A program made the position numbers and the translations under genes. Under the pieces are notes generated by a model. It did no database searches. It saw nothing but the letters and a program-made list of their open reading frames with translations, and was not told the DNA's origin. Positions 1 through 5,978 of a DNA stretch of 5,978 bases are shown here, in pieces. Each line of letters begins with the position of its first letter. Positions within the stretch are counted from its first letter, which is position 1. Source of the DNA: Deltaproteobacteria bacterium (lineage in GTDB: Bacteria > Desulfobacterota > Desulfuromonadia > Geobacterales > Pseudopelobacteraceae). The stretch lies in NCBI GenBank assembly GCA_016219145.1, contig JACRCG010000042.1:1-5978 (forward strand), given 5' to 3'.

Positions 1-1
1 A

Positions 2-463
2 CATGCCATGCAGGGTGGAATCGGGAATAACGTTCCGATAGTGGATGCTGTCAGTGCCTATGCCTGTTACCAGGCTTATCATGAAGCCGTTCTACAGGGG
101 CTGGTAACCTCCTGTCATGATCTCTCCGACGGCGGCCTGGCTGTGGCAGCGGCTGAGTCGGCTTTTGCCGGCGGATTGGGTATCGCCATTGACCTCTCTC
201 GCGTTCCCTGGAAAGGGGGAGAGGATGGCTGGCGCGACGAGGCGCTGCTCTTCTCCGAATCGGCTTCGCGCCTGCTGGTGACGGTCAGTCGCAAACATGC
301 CGAAGCTTTCGAGAGTGTCATGGGTGAGAACTGTCTGGCGCGTATCGGTGTAGTGACGGTGGAGCCGCTACTGGATATCGAGGGGATCGGTGGGAATACG
401 GTCATCAAGGCCGATCTGGCGGCGCTGAAGGAAGCCTGGCAGAGTACGTTGAGAGAGCTGTAG
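2..463 (+). CDS. purL: Phosphoribosylformylglycinamidine (FGAM) synthase, synthetase subunit PurL, C-terminal part (5' end outside window)
   Basis: PurL converts FGAR, ATP and ammonia to FGAM, the fourth step of de novo purine synthesis in the cytoplasm; the ammonia comes from the glutaminase PurQ. Only about the last 153 residues are visible. The frame is open from base 2 and the first in-frame ATG (base 8) lies within conserved sequence, so it is not the start. The visible part is the C-terminal AIRS/PurM-type ATP-binding fold. It carries the family signature CHDLSDGGLAVAAAE (bases 113-157) and the LFSESASRLLVTV strand (248-286). The C-terminus ends normally after a short helix (KEAWQSTL), with no fused glutaminase domain, which fits the separate purQ at 2349. 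recQ starts four bases after the stop. The overall length, and whether a PurS-like N-terminal domain is fused, cannot be seen. The family assignment is confident. Confidence 0.93.
   Translation, partial: HAMQGGIGNNVPIVDAVSAYACYQAYHEAVLQGLVTSCHDLSDGGLAVAAAESAFAGGLGIAIDLSRVPWKGGEDGWRDEALLFSESASRLLVTVSRKHAEAFESVMGENCLARIGVVTVEPLLDIEGIGGNTVIKADLAALKEAWQSTLREL
451..457 (+). promoter_or_regulatory. Ribosome binding site for the TTG start of recQ
   Basis: A purine run GAGAGAG lies 10 bases before the TTG at 468, inside the last codons of purL. An in-frame TGA at 450-452 blocks any earlier start, and later GTG or ATG codons would remove helicase motif 0. Together these make TTG 468 the best start. 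Confidence 0.55.
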
Positions 464-467
464 TCTG

Positions 468-2318
468 TTGTCAGATCCAGCAACTATCCACCAGACCCTG
501 AAAACCATTTTTGGTTTTCACGAGTTCCGTGCGCCACAACAGGAGGTCATTGAACGGGTTGTGGCCGGCGAGGATGTATTTCTGGTGATGCCGACCGGAG
601 GCGGGAAGTCGCTCTGTTACCAGATTCCGGCCTTGCATCGCGAGGGATTGACTATTGTAGTCTCTCCGCTGATCGCCCTGATGAAGGATCAGGTGGATGG
701 CTTGGTCGCCAATGGTGTCCGGGCCGCCTTTCTTAACTCTTCGCTCACGGCTGCCGAGGCTGGACGGGTTTTTCAGCAGATGGATGCCGGTGCGCTGGAT
801 CTTTTGTATGTTGCGCCTGAACGCCTGATGATGACGGATTTCCTGGAGCGGCTGGCTTCGCACAAAATGGCTCTGTTTGCGATTGACGAAGCACATTGCA
901 TTTCGCAGTGGGGGCACGATTTCCGGCCTGAATATACGCAGCTTGGCAGATTGCGTGAGTTGTTTCCGGACGTACCGCTGATAGCCATGACCGCAACGGC
1001 CGATCCGGAGACCCGCAAGGATATCATCCGGCAGCTGGGGATTGAGCATGCCAGCGTGTATGTAGCCGGTTTTGACCGCCCCAACATCACCTATACGGTC
1101 ATGCCAAAACAGAAGCCTTTTGTGCAACTGGGTTCTTTCCTTGCCGGCCGGCGCAGCGAAGCGGGAATCGTCTATGCCTTGAGTCGCAAACGGGTTGAAC
1201 AGGTGGCCGAGCGGCTGCAGGCAGCAGGTTTTTCTGCCGCTGCCTACCATGCCGGTCTGGCGGATGATGAACGCAAGCGGGTACAGGAGGCTTTCCAGCG
1301 CGACGATATTCGTATCGTGGTGGCCACAGTGGCCTTCGGGATGGGGATCGACAAGTCCAACGTCCGTTTTGTGGTGCATTACGATATGCCCAAAAGCGTG
1401 GAGAGCTACTACCAGGAAACCGGTCGGGCCGGACGGGACGGACTGCCGTCCGAGGCGCTGATGCTGTTCGGCATGGGTGATGTCATGACCGCCCGCAAGC
1501 TGGTCGAGAACAGCGACAACGCTGAACGGGTGCGGATCGAACTGCAAAAGCTGAACGCCATGGTGGCCTATGCCGAGGCTCTGACCTGCCGCCGTCGGGC
1601 GCTGCTCTCATATTTTGGCGACCAGCGTGAGCATGATTGCGGCAACTGCGATATCTGCACCGATCCGCCAGAGCGTTTTGACGCCACGGAGCAGGCCAGA
1701 AAGGCGCTCTCATGCGTCTACCGGGTCGGTGAACGTTTCGGAATGATGCATGTAATCGAGGTTCTGCGGGGAAGCAAGAATCAGCGAGTACTGGACCTGA
1801 AACATGACCGGCTCTCCACCTGGGGCATCGGCTCCGGGACAGCGGCCGCGGAATGGGAAAACATCTTCAGGCAGTTGATCCATCTTGGCTATCTGGTGCA
1901 GGATTTTACCCGCTTTGGCGCACTTGGTCTTTCAGCGGCTGCGCGGCCGGTGCTTAAAGGCGAAATTCCGGTCACGCTGGGTCGCCCCCGTGATGTGGTA
2001 AAGGCTATTGAAAGGGTGAAGAAGAGGGCGGGTGGCCGCAAGGATTACGATCAGGCGCTGTTTGAAGTCTTGCGAGCTTTGCGAAAACAGATTGCCGATG
2101 CGGCCAGTGTGCCCCCTTTTGTGGTGTTTTCAGATGCGACTCTGGCAGATATGGCGAGTCAGATGCCGGGCGACGCGTATGAGCTGCGACAGGTATCCGG
2201 TGTCGGAGAGCACAAGCTGAATCGGTATGGCAGGGCTTTTCTGGAGGCTATTCACGAATATCGCTATTCAATAGCGCCGGGTGAACGGAGCGACAGCGCT
2301 GAAAGATACACGGATTAA
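468..2318 (+). CDS. recQ: ATP-dependent DNA helicase RecQ
   Basis: RecQ is a 3'-5' superfamily 2 helicase acting in recombination, replication-fork repair and suppression of illegitimate exchange. The 616-residue protein is full length (E. coli RecQ is about 610). In order it shows motif 0 (FRAPQQ, 20-25), Walker A MPTGGGKS (41-48), DEAH (140-143), the RecQ aromatic loop (143-156, HCISQWGHDF), TATA (175-178) and motif VI QETGRAGRDG (316-325). The zinc site has Cys374, Cys391, Cys394 and Cys397. A winged-helix RQC region follows (about 405-510), then an HRDC domain (about 525-600). All key residues are present, so it should be active. It starts with TTG four bases after the purL stop and is followed 30 bases later by purQ, so it probably shares the pur transcript. 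The weak start codon may keep its level below that of its neighbours (inference). Its position between two subunits of one enzyme is odd. Confidence 0.96.
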   Translation: MSDPATIHQTLKTIFGFHEFRAPQQEVIERVVAGEDVFLVMPTGGGKSLCYQIPALHREGLTIVVSPLIALMKDQVDGLVANGVRAAFLNSSLTAAEAGRVFQQMDAGALDLLYVAPERLMMTDFLERLASHKMALFAIDEAHCISQWGHDFRPEYTQLGRLRELFPDVPLIAMTATADPETRKDIIRQLGIEHASVYVAGFDRPNITYTVMPKQKPFVQLGSFLAGRRSEAGIVYALSRKRVEQVAERLQAAGFSAAAYHAGLADDERKRVQEAFQRDDIRIVVATVAFGMGIDKSNVRFVVHYDMPKSVESYYQETGRAGRDGLPSEALMLFGMGDVMTARKLVENSDNAERVRIELQKLNAMVAYAEALTCRRRALLSYFGDQREHDCGNCDICTDPPERFDATEQARKALSCVYRVGERFGMMHVIEVLRGSKNQRVLDLKHDRLSTWGIGSGTAAAEWENIFRQLIHLGYLVQDFTRFGALGLSAAARPVLKGEIPVTLGRPRDVVKAIERVKKRAGGRKDYDQALFEVLRALRKQIADAASVPPFVVFSDATLADMASQMPGDAYELRQVSGVGEHKLNRYGRAFLEAIHEYRYSIAPGERSDSAERYTD

Positions 2319-2332
2319 GATTCAAGCATAAC

Positions 2333-2337
2333 GGGAG
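2333..2337 (+). promoter_or_regulatory. Ribosome binding site of purQ
   Basis: GGGAG lies 11 bases before the ATG at 2349. Another ATG at 2341 is only 3 bases from it and opens a five-codon frame (MITWH) that stops inside purQ. The conserved N-terminus ALTRAIVITGNGTNCE supports 2349 as the purQ start. Confidence 0.6.
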
Positions 2338-2348
2338 AACATGATTAC

Positions 2349-3176
2349 ATGGCACTAACACGAGCAATAGTCATAACCGGCAATGGCACCAACTGCGAGA
2401 TGGAAGCGGCCCACGCCTGCCGCCTGGGGGGATTCGACGAAGCCGTTATCGCCCATATCTCGGAAATTCTTTCCGGAGAAATCCGGCTGGACGACTTTCA
2501 CTTTCTCAATCTGACCGGCGGCTTTCTGGACGGTGACGATCTGGGGAGTGCCAAAGCCCAGGCCAACCGCCTGAAGCATGCCGCAGTCAGTGGTTCAGGC
2601 GAAAAACTGGTGCAACAGTTCGTTCGTTTTATTAATGACGGCAAGCTGATTCTGGGGGTCTGCAACGGTTTTCAGCTGATGGTCAAGATGGGGATGCTGC
2701 CCGGGTTTGATGGTGATCATCTGAACCAGTCGGCAACTCTGACACACAATGACTGCGGGCGTTTCCAGGATCGCTGGTGTTATCTGAAGTGTGACCCGGT
2801 CTCTCCATCCGTTTTCACGAAGGGGATTGCGCGTGGCATTTATCTGCCGGTGCGGCACGGCGAAGGGAAGTTTCTCTGCGACTCGGATGCCACGATTGAG
2901 CGTATTGAGCGGGAACATCTGTCAGTATTCAAATACTCAGACGTTGACTATGCCGGGCCAAGCATGGAGTTCCCGGCCAACCCCAACGGAGCGCAGAACG
3001 CTATCGCCGGCATCTGCGATCCGACCGGCCGGTTGATGGGATTGATGCCGCATCCTGAGGCTTTTGTCCATTACACCCAGCACCCGCGCTGGACACGGGA
3101 AAATCTGCCGGAAAAGGGCGACGGGTTGATACTGTACAAAAACGCGGCCGAGTATGTACGGAAAAATTTAGTCTGA
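2349..3176 (+). CDS. purQ: FGAM synthase, glutamine amidotransferase subunit (PurQ, long variant)
   Basis: This class I glutaminase releases ammonia from glutamine and passes it to PurL for FGAM formation. The nucleophile elbow GVCNGFQ places the catalytic Cys at 105. The triad is completed by His235 and Glu237 in GLMPHPEAF. Other FGAM-synthase glutaminase signatures are the PVRHGEGKF stretch (167-175) and NPNGAQNAIAGI (211-222). The oxyanion-side motif reads GGFLDGDDLGSA (57-68) rather than the GGFSYGD form common in classical PurQ. At 275 residues it is longer than the roughly 225-230 of PurQ in the PurSQL complex. I infer the split form in which a larger PurL pairs with a longer glutaminase, as in Geobacter relatives. 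It is separated from purL by recQ but probably co-transcribed. The stop codon touches the inverted repeat downstream. The function is confident; the exact subclass is less so. Confidence 0.92.
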   Translation: MALTRAIVITGNGTNCEMEAAHACRLGGFDEAVIAHISEILSGEIRLDDFHFLNLTGGFLDGDDLGSAKAQANRLKHAAVSGSGEKLVQQFVRFINDGKLILGVCNGFQLMVKMGMLPGFDGDHLNQSATLTHNDCGRFQDRWCYLKCDPVSPSVFTKGIARGIYLPVRHGEGKFLCDSDATIERIEREHLSVFKYSDVDYAGPSMEFPANPNGAQNAIAGICDPTGRLMGLMPHPEAFVHYTQHPRWTRENLPEKGDGLILYKNAAEYVRKNLV

Positions 3177-3321
3177 TAACACAGAGCAACAGAGCAACGG
3201 AGAAAGAATATCGTAATTGCTATAACAAGCCTCACATGATTGTATGCTAATTATGGCTGGTTTTTATGTTTTCCCCCTGTTTGTTCTTGGTTTTCTCTGT
3301 TTCTCCGTTGCTCTGTGTTAT
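3176..3321. repeat. Imperfect inverted repeat filling the purQ-purF gap (REP/MITE-like)
   Basis: The outer 15 bases ATAACACAGAGCAAC (3176-3190) are the exact reverse complement of 3307-3321. A further 7 bases, GGAGAAA (3199-3205), pair with TTTCTCC (3300-3306). Between these two blocks the left arm alone has an extra 8 bases, giving a stem of about 22 bp with an 8-base bulge and a loop of about 94 bases. The loop is AT-rich and its end is pyrimidine-rich (3271-3299). It has no open frame of note. No T-run follows the right arm, so it is not a classical intrinsic terminator. ACACAGAG / GGAGAAA-type dispersed repeats are familiar in Geobacter-like genomes (recalled, not checked). No transposase is present, so a non-autonomous or palindromic intergenic repeat is the best description. 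The remaining 23 bases of the gap hold the purF ribosome binding site. Confidence 0.8.
3183..3198 (+). repeat. Tandem 8-base duplication in the left arm of the inverted repeat
   Basis: AGAGCAAC occurs twice in a row (3183-3190 and 3191-3198). The right arm has only one matching unit (3307-3314). Either copy can pair with it, so the stem has two possible registers. Confidence 0.85.
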
Positions 3322-3331
3322 AAAAAGAACT

Positions 3332-3335
3332 GGAG
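3332..3335 (+). promoter_or_regulatory. Ribosome binding site of purF
   Basis: GGAG within CTGGAGTC lies 9 bases before the ATG at 3345, just outside the right arm of the inverted repeat, so it stays free if the hairpin forms in mRNA. Confidence 0.65.
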
Positions 3336-3344
3336 TCTTAATTT

Positions 3345-4772
3345 ATGAAGTTATCCCGTCCACAAGAAGAATGCGGTGTTTTCGGCGTCTACAACCACCC
3401 TGAGGCATCCAACCTGACCTATCTCGGTCTGTATGCCCTGCAGCACCGCGGGCAGGAGAGTTGCGGCATCGTCTCATCCGACGGAGCCAATCTGCATGCC
3501 CACAAACGGATGGGGCTGGTGGCTGATGTATTTGGCAATCAGGAGGTTTTCAAGAAGTTGCCCGGCCGGGCCGCCATCGGCCATGTGCGCTATTCCACCG
3601 CCGGCGCATCGGTCGAAAAAAACGTTCAGCCGATCATGGTGGATTACTCGCGCGGTTCCATCGCAGTGGCCCATAACGGCAATCTGGTCAACGCCCAGCT
3701 GCTGAAAGCCGAGCTGGAAGCCTACGGTTCCATCTTCCAGACCACCATGGACACCGAGATCATCATCCACCTGCTGGCCGCTTCCAAAACCAACTCGCTG
3801 GTGGATCGCATCGTTGATGCCCTGATGCGCATCAAGGGGGCCTACTGCCTGCTGTTTCTGACCGAGAGCCGTATGATCGCAGTGCGCGACCCGAATGGCT
3901 TCAGGCCGCTCTGCCTGGGCAAGCTGGGGAACGGCTGGGTGGTGGCCTCGGAAAGCTGCGCTCTGGACCTGATCGAGGCGGAGTTTGTTCGTGAAATCGA
4001 ACCTGGGGAAATGGTGGTATGCAAGAATAACGGCGAGATTGAATCGATATTTCCTTTTAAAAAGGTCGAGCCAACCCCCTGCATCTTTGAGTTTGTCTAC
4101 TTTGCCAGACCTGACTCCTACATCTTCGGCAAGAACGTTTACATGACCCGTAAGGAACTAGGCCGCCAGCTGGCTCGCGAATACAAAATTGAGGCGGATG
4201 TGGTGATTGCCGTGCCGGACTCCGGCGTCCCGGCCGCCATGGGGTACGCCGAGGAATCCGGAATTCCGTTTGAGCTGGGTCTGATTCGCAATCATTATGT
4301 CGGGAGGACATTCATCGAGCCGGCCCAGTCCATACGGCACTTCGGCGTTAAGATCAAGCTCAATCCGGTCCGGGAAATCCTGGAGGGGAAGCGTGTGGTG
4401 GTTATTGATGACTCCATTGTTCGAGGCACCACCTCGCGCAAAATTGTCAAGATGGTGCGCCATGCCGGGGCAAGGGAAGTGCATATGCTGGTCTCATCCC
4501 CCCCCACAAGTTACCCCTGTTATTACGGTATCGATACACCCAACCGCAAGGAGCTGATCTCTTCTTCGCACACGCTGGAAGAGATCTGTCGCTATGTAAC
4601 TGCCGACTCATTGGGCTATCTGTCCGAGGAGGGGCTGCTGAAGTCGGTCGGGGTGAATAACACCACTTTCTGCAAAGCCTGTTTTGCCGGAGATTATCCG
4701 GTCGCATTCCCCAAACCTGTGGAGGTGCCGCAGATGGGACTATTTGAAGAGGAGTTCGGTAAATATGAGTGA
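3345..4772 (+). CDS. purF: Amidophosphoribosyltransferase (glutamine PRPP amidotransferase), Fe-S type
   Basis: PurF makes 5-phosphoribosylamine from PRPP and glutamine, the committed first step of purine synthesis. The 475-residue protein has an Ntn-hydrolase glutaminase half (10 to about 240) and a type I phosphoribosyltransferase half. Cys10 follows a nine-residue leader (MKLSRPQEE) and begins CGVFGVY. By analogy with B. subtilis PurF, the leader is cut off so that Cys becomes the N-terminal nucleophile. GHVRYST (79-85) and HNGNL (110-114) are further glutaminase motifs. The PRPP loop is VVVIDDSIVRGTTS (351-364). Cys246, Cys392, Cys443 and Cys446 match the four 4Fe-4S ligands of the B. subtilis enzyme in order and spacing, so this is the oxygen-labile, leader-processed class, not the E. 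coli type. It follows the inverted-repeat gap and overlaps pyrE by 8 bases. A C8 run (4498-4505) leaves the frame intact. Confidence 0.96.
   Translation: MKLSRPQEECGVFGVYNHPEASNLTYLGLYALQHRGQESCGIVSSDGANLHAHKRMGLVADVFGNQEVFKKLPGRAAIGHVRYSTAGASVEKNVQPIMVDYSRGSIAVAHNGNLVNAQLLKAELEAYGSIFQTTMDTEIIIHLLAASKTNSLVDRIVDALMRIKGAYCLLFLTESRMIAVRDPNGFRPLCLGKLGNGWVVASESCALDLIEAEFVREIEPGEMVVCKNNGEIESIFPFKKVEPTPCIFEFVYFARPDSYIFGKNVYMTRKELGRQLAREYKIEADVVIAVPDSGVPAAMGYAEESGIPFELGLIRNHYVGRTFIEPAQSIRHFGVKIKLNPVREILEGKRVVVIDDSIVRGTTSRKIVKMVRHAGAREVHMLVSSPPTSYPCYYGIDTPNRKELISSSHTLEEICRYVTADSLGYLSEEGLLKSVGVNNTTFCKACFAGDYPVAFPKPVEVPQMGLFEEEFGKYE
4747..4754 (+). promoter_or_regulatory. Ribosome binding site of pyrE, inside the end of purF
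   Basis: AAGAGGAG lies 10 bases before the ATG at 4765. This favours 4765 over the upstream in-frame ATG at 4684, which would add 27 residues with no resemblance to the family. Confidence 0.7.
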
Positions 4773-5313
4773 TCGCGAACAACTGAAAAAGATCATCCTG
4801 GAGTTGTCCTACGAAAAACGGCTGGTGACGCTGGCCTCCGGCCGTCAGAGCGATTTTTACTTCGACGGCAAGCAGACTACCCTGCATGCCGAGGGGGGCT
4901 TTCTGGTCGGCAAGCTGTTTTATGAGGCCATCAAGGATGTGGAGGGCGTTCAGGCGGTTGGAGGCATAACCCTTGGCGCCGATCCGATCGCCACGGCAAC
5001 CTCGATTGCCGCCCATCTGGACGGCACATCCATGCATGCCTTCATCATCCGCAAGGAGCCCAAAGGGCATGGTACCGGCCAATGGCTGGAAGGTCGCAAA
5101 AATCTGCCCCCTGGCACCAAGGTCATCATTGTGGAGGATGTGGTCACCACCGGTGGTTCCTCGATGAAAGCGGTTCGCCGTGCCGAAGAAGAAGGGTTGG
5201 TGGTACTCGGCATAGTCACTTTGGTTGACCGTGAAGAGGGAGGCCGTGAGAATATCGAAGCCGAAGGATACTGGCTGAGGACGATCTTTACCAAATCACA
5301 GCTTGTAGGCTGA
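4765..5313 (+). CDS. pyrE: Orotate phosphoribosyltransferase
   Basis: PyrE joins orotate to PRPP to give OMP, the fifth step of pyrimidine synthesis, in the cytoplasm, usually as a dimer. With the start at 4765 it has 182 residues, shorter than the 213 of E. coli but within the range of the compact bacterial and archaeal forms. The PRPP-binding motif VIIVEDVVTTGGSS (120-133) is complete. The flexible catalytic loop RKEPKGHGTG (96-105) carries the expected lysines (97, 100) and His102. SGRQSDFYFDGK (25-36) matches the N-terminal orotate/PRPP contact region of the family. The start overlaps the purF stop within ATGAGTGA, and the stop shares a base with the tlyA start, so all three are probably translationally coupled. 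Linking purF and pyrE puts two PRPP-consuming enzymes on one transcript. A longer start at 4684 is unlikely. Confidence 0.94.
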   Translation: MSDREQLKKIILELSYEKRLVTLASGRQSDFYFDGKQTTLHAEGGFLVGKLFYEAIKDVEGVQAVGGITLGADPIATATSIAAHLDGTSMHAFIIRKEPKGHGTGQWLEGRKNLPPGTKVIIVEDVVTTGGSSMKAVRRAEEEGLVVLGIVTLVDREEGGRENIEAEGYWLRTIFTKSQLVG

Positions 5314-5978
5314 TGTCCGCAAAACAACGCCTGGACAGACTGGTTGTAGAACGTGGTCTGGCTTCTTCGCTGGAAAAGGCCCGGGCTTTGATCATGGCCG
5401 CTCAGGTTGTGGTAGATGACCATCTGGTTGATAAGGCCGGGCAGCAGGTTTCGGCAGGGTCGGACATCCGTCTCAAGGGAGAGGCGTTGCCGTACGTCAG
5501 CAGGGGCGGGCTAAAACTGCGCAAGGCTCTGGATCAGTTTGGGATTGATGTCACCGGGCTGGTCGCGGTGGATGTCGGCTCCTCCACCGGCGGTTTTACT
5601 GATTGCCTGCTGCAGGCCGGGGCTGCCAGGGTATTTGCAATTGATGTCGGTTATGGTCAGCTGGCTTGGAAGCTCCAGCAGGATCCGCGTGTGGTCAGCA
5701 TGGAGAAGACCAATATCCGCCACGTAAAGCCGGATCAACTGGATGACGCAGCGGAGCTGGCGGTTATTGACGCTTCTTTTATTTCTCTGGCCAAGATACT
5801 ACCAGCTACGACGGCTCTGTTAAAACCTGGCGGCCGGATCATTGCGCTGATCAAGCCGCAGTTCGAGGTCGCCAGAAGTGAAGTAGGGCAGGGGGGGGTC
5901 GTCAGCGATCCGGCTGTCTATGAAAAAGTTTTTGAAAACGTACGTCAAGCCGCACAAAATCTAGGCTTGATGGTTTTC
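5313..5978 (+). CDS. tlyA: TlyA-family rRNA 2'-O-methyltransferase / putative hemolysin (3' end outside window)
   Basis: TlyA proteins 2'-O-methylate cytidines in 16S and/or 23S rRNA; the older 'hemolysin' name comes from spirochaete and mycobacterial studies. The frame stays open to the window end, giving 222 residues of an expected 245-270. An S4-type RNA-binding domain (about 4-62, RLDRLVVERGLASSLEKAR onward) precedes a Rossmann-fold FtsJ/RrmJ-like methyltransferase. SRGGLKL carries Lys68. The SAM-binding motif is DVGSSTGGFTD (87-97), followed by Asp153 in VIDASF and Lys181 in LIKPQFE. These fit three of the K-D-K-E catalytic tetrad; the Glu lies beyond the window. The ATG overlaps the pyrE stop as TGATG. 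The upstream Shine-Dalgarno match is poor (only GTAGG), so reinitiation after pyrE is likely. A G8 run at 5891-5898 reads in frame through a conserved GQGGVV segment. The family is confident; the exact rRNA target is not known. Confidence 0.93.
   Translation, partial: MSAKQRLDRLVVERGLASSLEKARALIMAAQVVVDDHLVDKAGQQVSAGSDIRLKGEALPYVSRGGLKLRKALDQFGIDVTGLVAVDVGSSTGGFTDCLLQAGAARVFAIDVGYGQLAWKLQQDPRVVSMEKTNIRHVKPDQLDDAAELAVIDASFISLAKILPATTALLKPGGRIIALIKPQFEVARSEVGQGGVVSDPAVYEKVFENVRQAAQNLGLMVF

Noticed and set aside
471..1547. Long reverse-strand open frame (358 codons) opposite recQ
   Set aside because: It is the antisense shadow of a full-length, motif-complete recQ; its translation shows no recognisable domain and there is no ribosome binding evidence.
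3217..3248. Possible sigma-70 promoter (TTGCTA / TATGCT) before purF
   Set aside because: The spacer is 20 bases and both boxes are weak, so it is not listed as a feature; it is mentioned only as an open question.
3300..3330. Right arm of the inverted repeat as an intrinsic terminator
   Set aside because: There is no T-run after the stem (the sequence runs into AAAAAG) and the loop is far too large for a classical terminator.
3177..3344. Purine riboswitch or PurR-type operator ahead of purF
   Set aside because: I could not recognise a purine aptamer core or a PurBox/PurR palindrome in this gap; the structure is explained by the inverted repeat.
4684..4764. N-terminal extension of pyrE from the ATG at 4684
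   Set aside because: The extra 27 residues lie wholly inside the conserved end of purF and do not resemble the family; the ATG at 4765 has a good ribosome binding site.
4447..5082. Reverse-strand open frame (211 codons) opposite the purF-pyrE junction
   Set aside because: It spans two well-supported genes on the other strand, and its composition is that of an antisense frame with no known motif.

Overview
The window looks like ordinary chromosome from a Geobacter-type bacterium (Desulfuromonadia / Geobacterales). This is an inference from three things: the style of the proteins, especially a separate 275-residue glutamine amidotransferase subunit of FGAM synthase and a B. subtilis-type iron-sulfur PurF; the moderately GC-rich coding sequence; and an ACACAGAG / GGAGAAA-type inverted repeat between genes, which I recall as common in that group. 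Species cannot be fixed from the sequence alone.

Layout, all on the + strand: the 3' end of purL (2-463); recQ (468-2318), a full-length DNA helicase starting with TTG four bases after the purL stop; purQ (2349-3176); a 168-base AT-rich gap (3177-3344) almost filled by a large imperfect inverted repeat; purF (3345-4772); pyrE (4765-5313), overlapping purF by 8 bases; and tlyA (5313-5978, cut by the window end), sharing one base with the pyrE stop. There are no tRNA or rRNA genes, no CRISPR array and no transposase. Apart from the 168-base gap there is almost no non-coding DNA.

The genes work mainly in nucleotide synthesis. PurL and PurQ together make FGAM synthase, the fourth step of de novo purine synthesis. 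PurF is the first committed step, using PRPP and glutamine. PyrE uses the same substrate, PRPP, to make OMP in pyrimidine synthesis. RecQ (DNA repair) and TlyA (an rRNA 2'-O-methyltransferase family) are passengers in function, but both are spaced tightly enough to be co-transcribed. The only likely break in the transcription unit is the inverted-repeat gap before purF.

I found no convincing undescribed system. The points most worth a second look are the recQ gene wedged between two subunits of one enzyme, the inverted repeat with an 8-base internal duplication that allows two pairing registers, and the longer, divergent PurQ.
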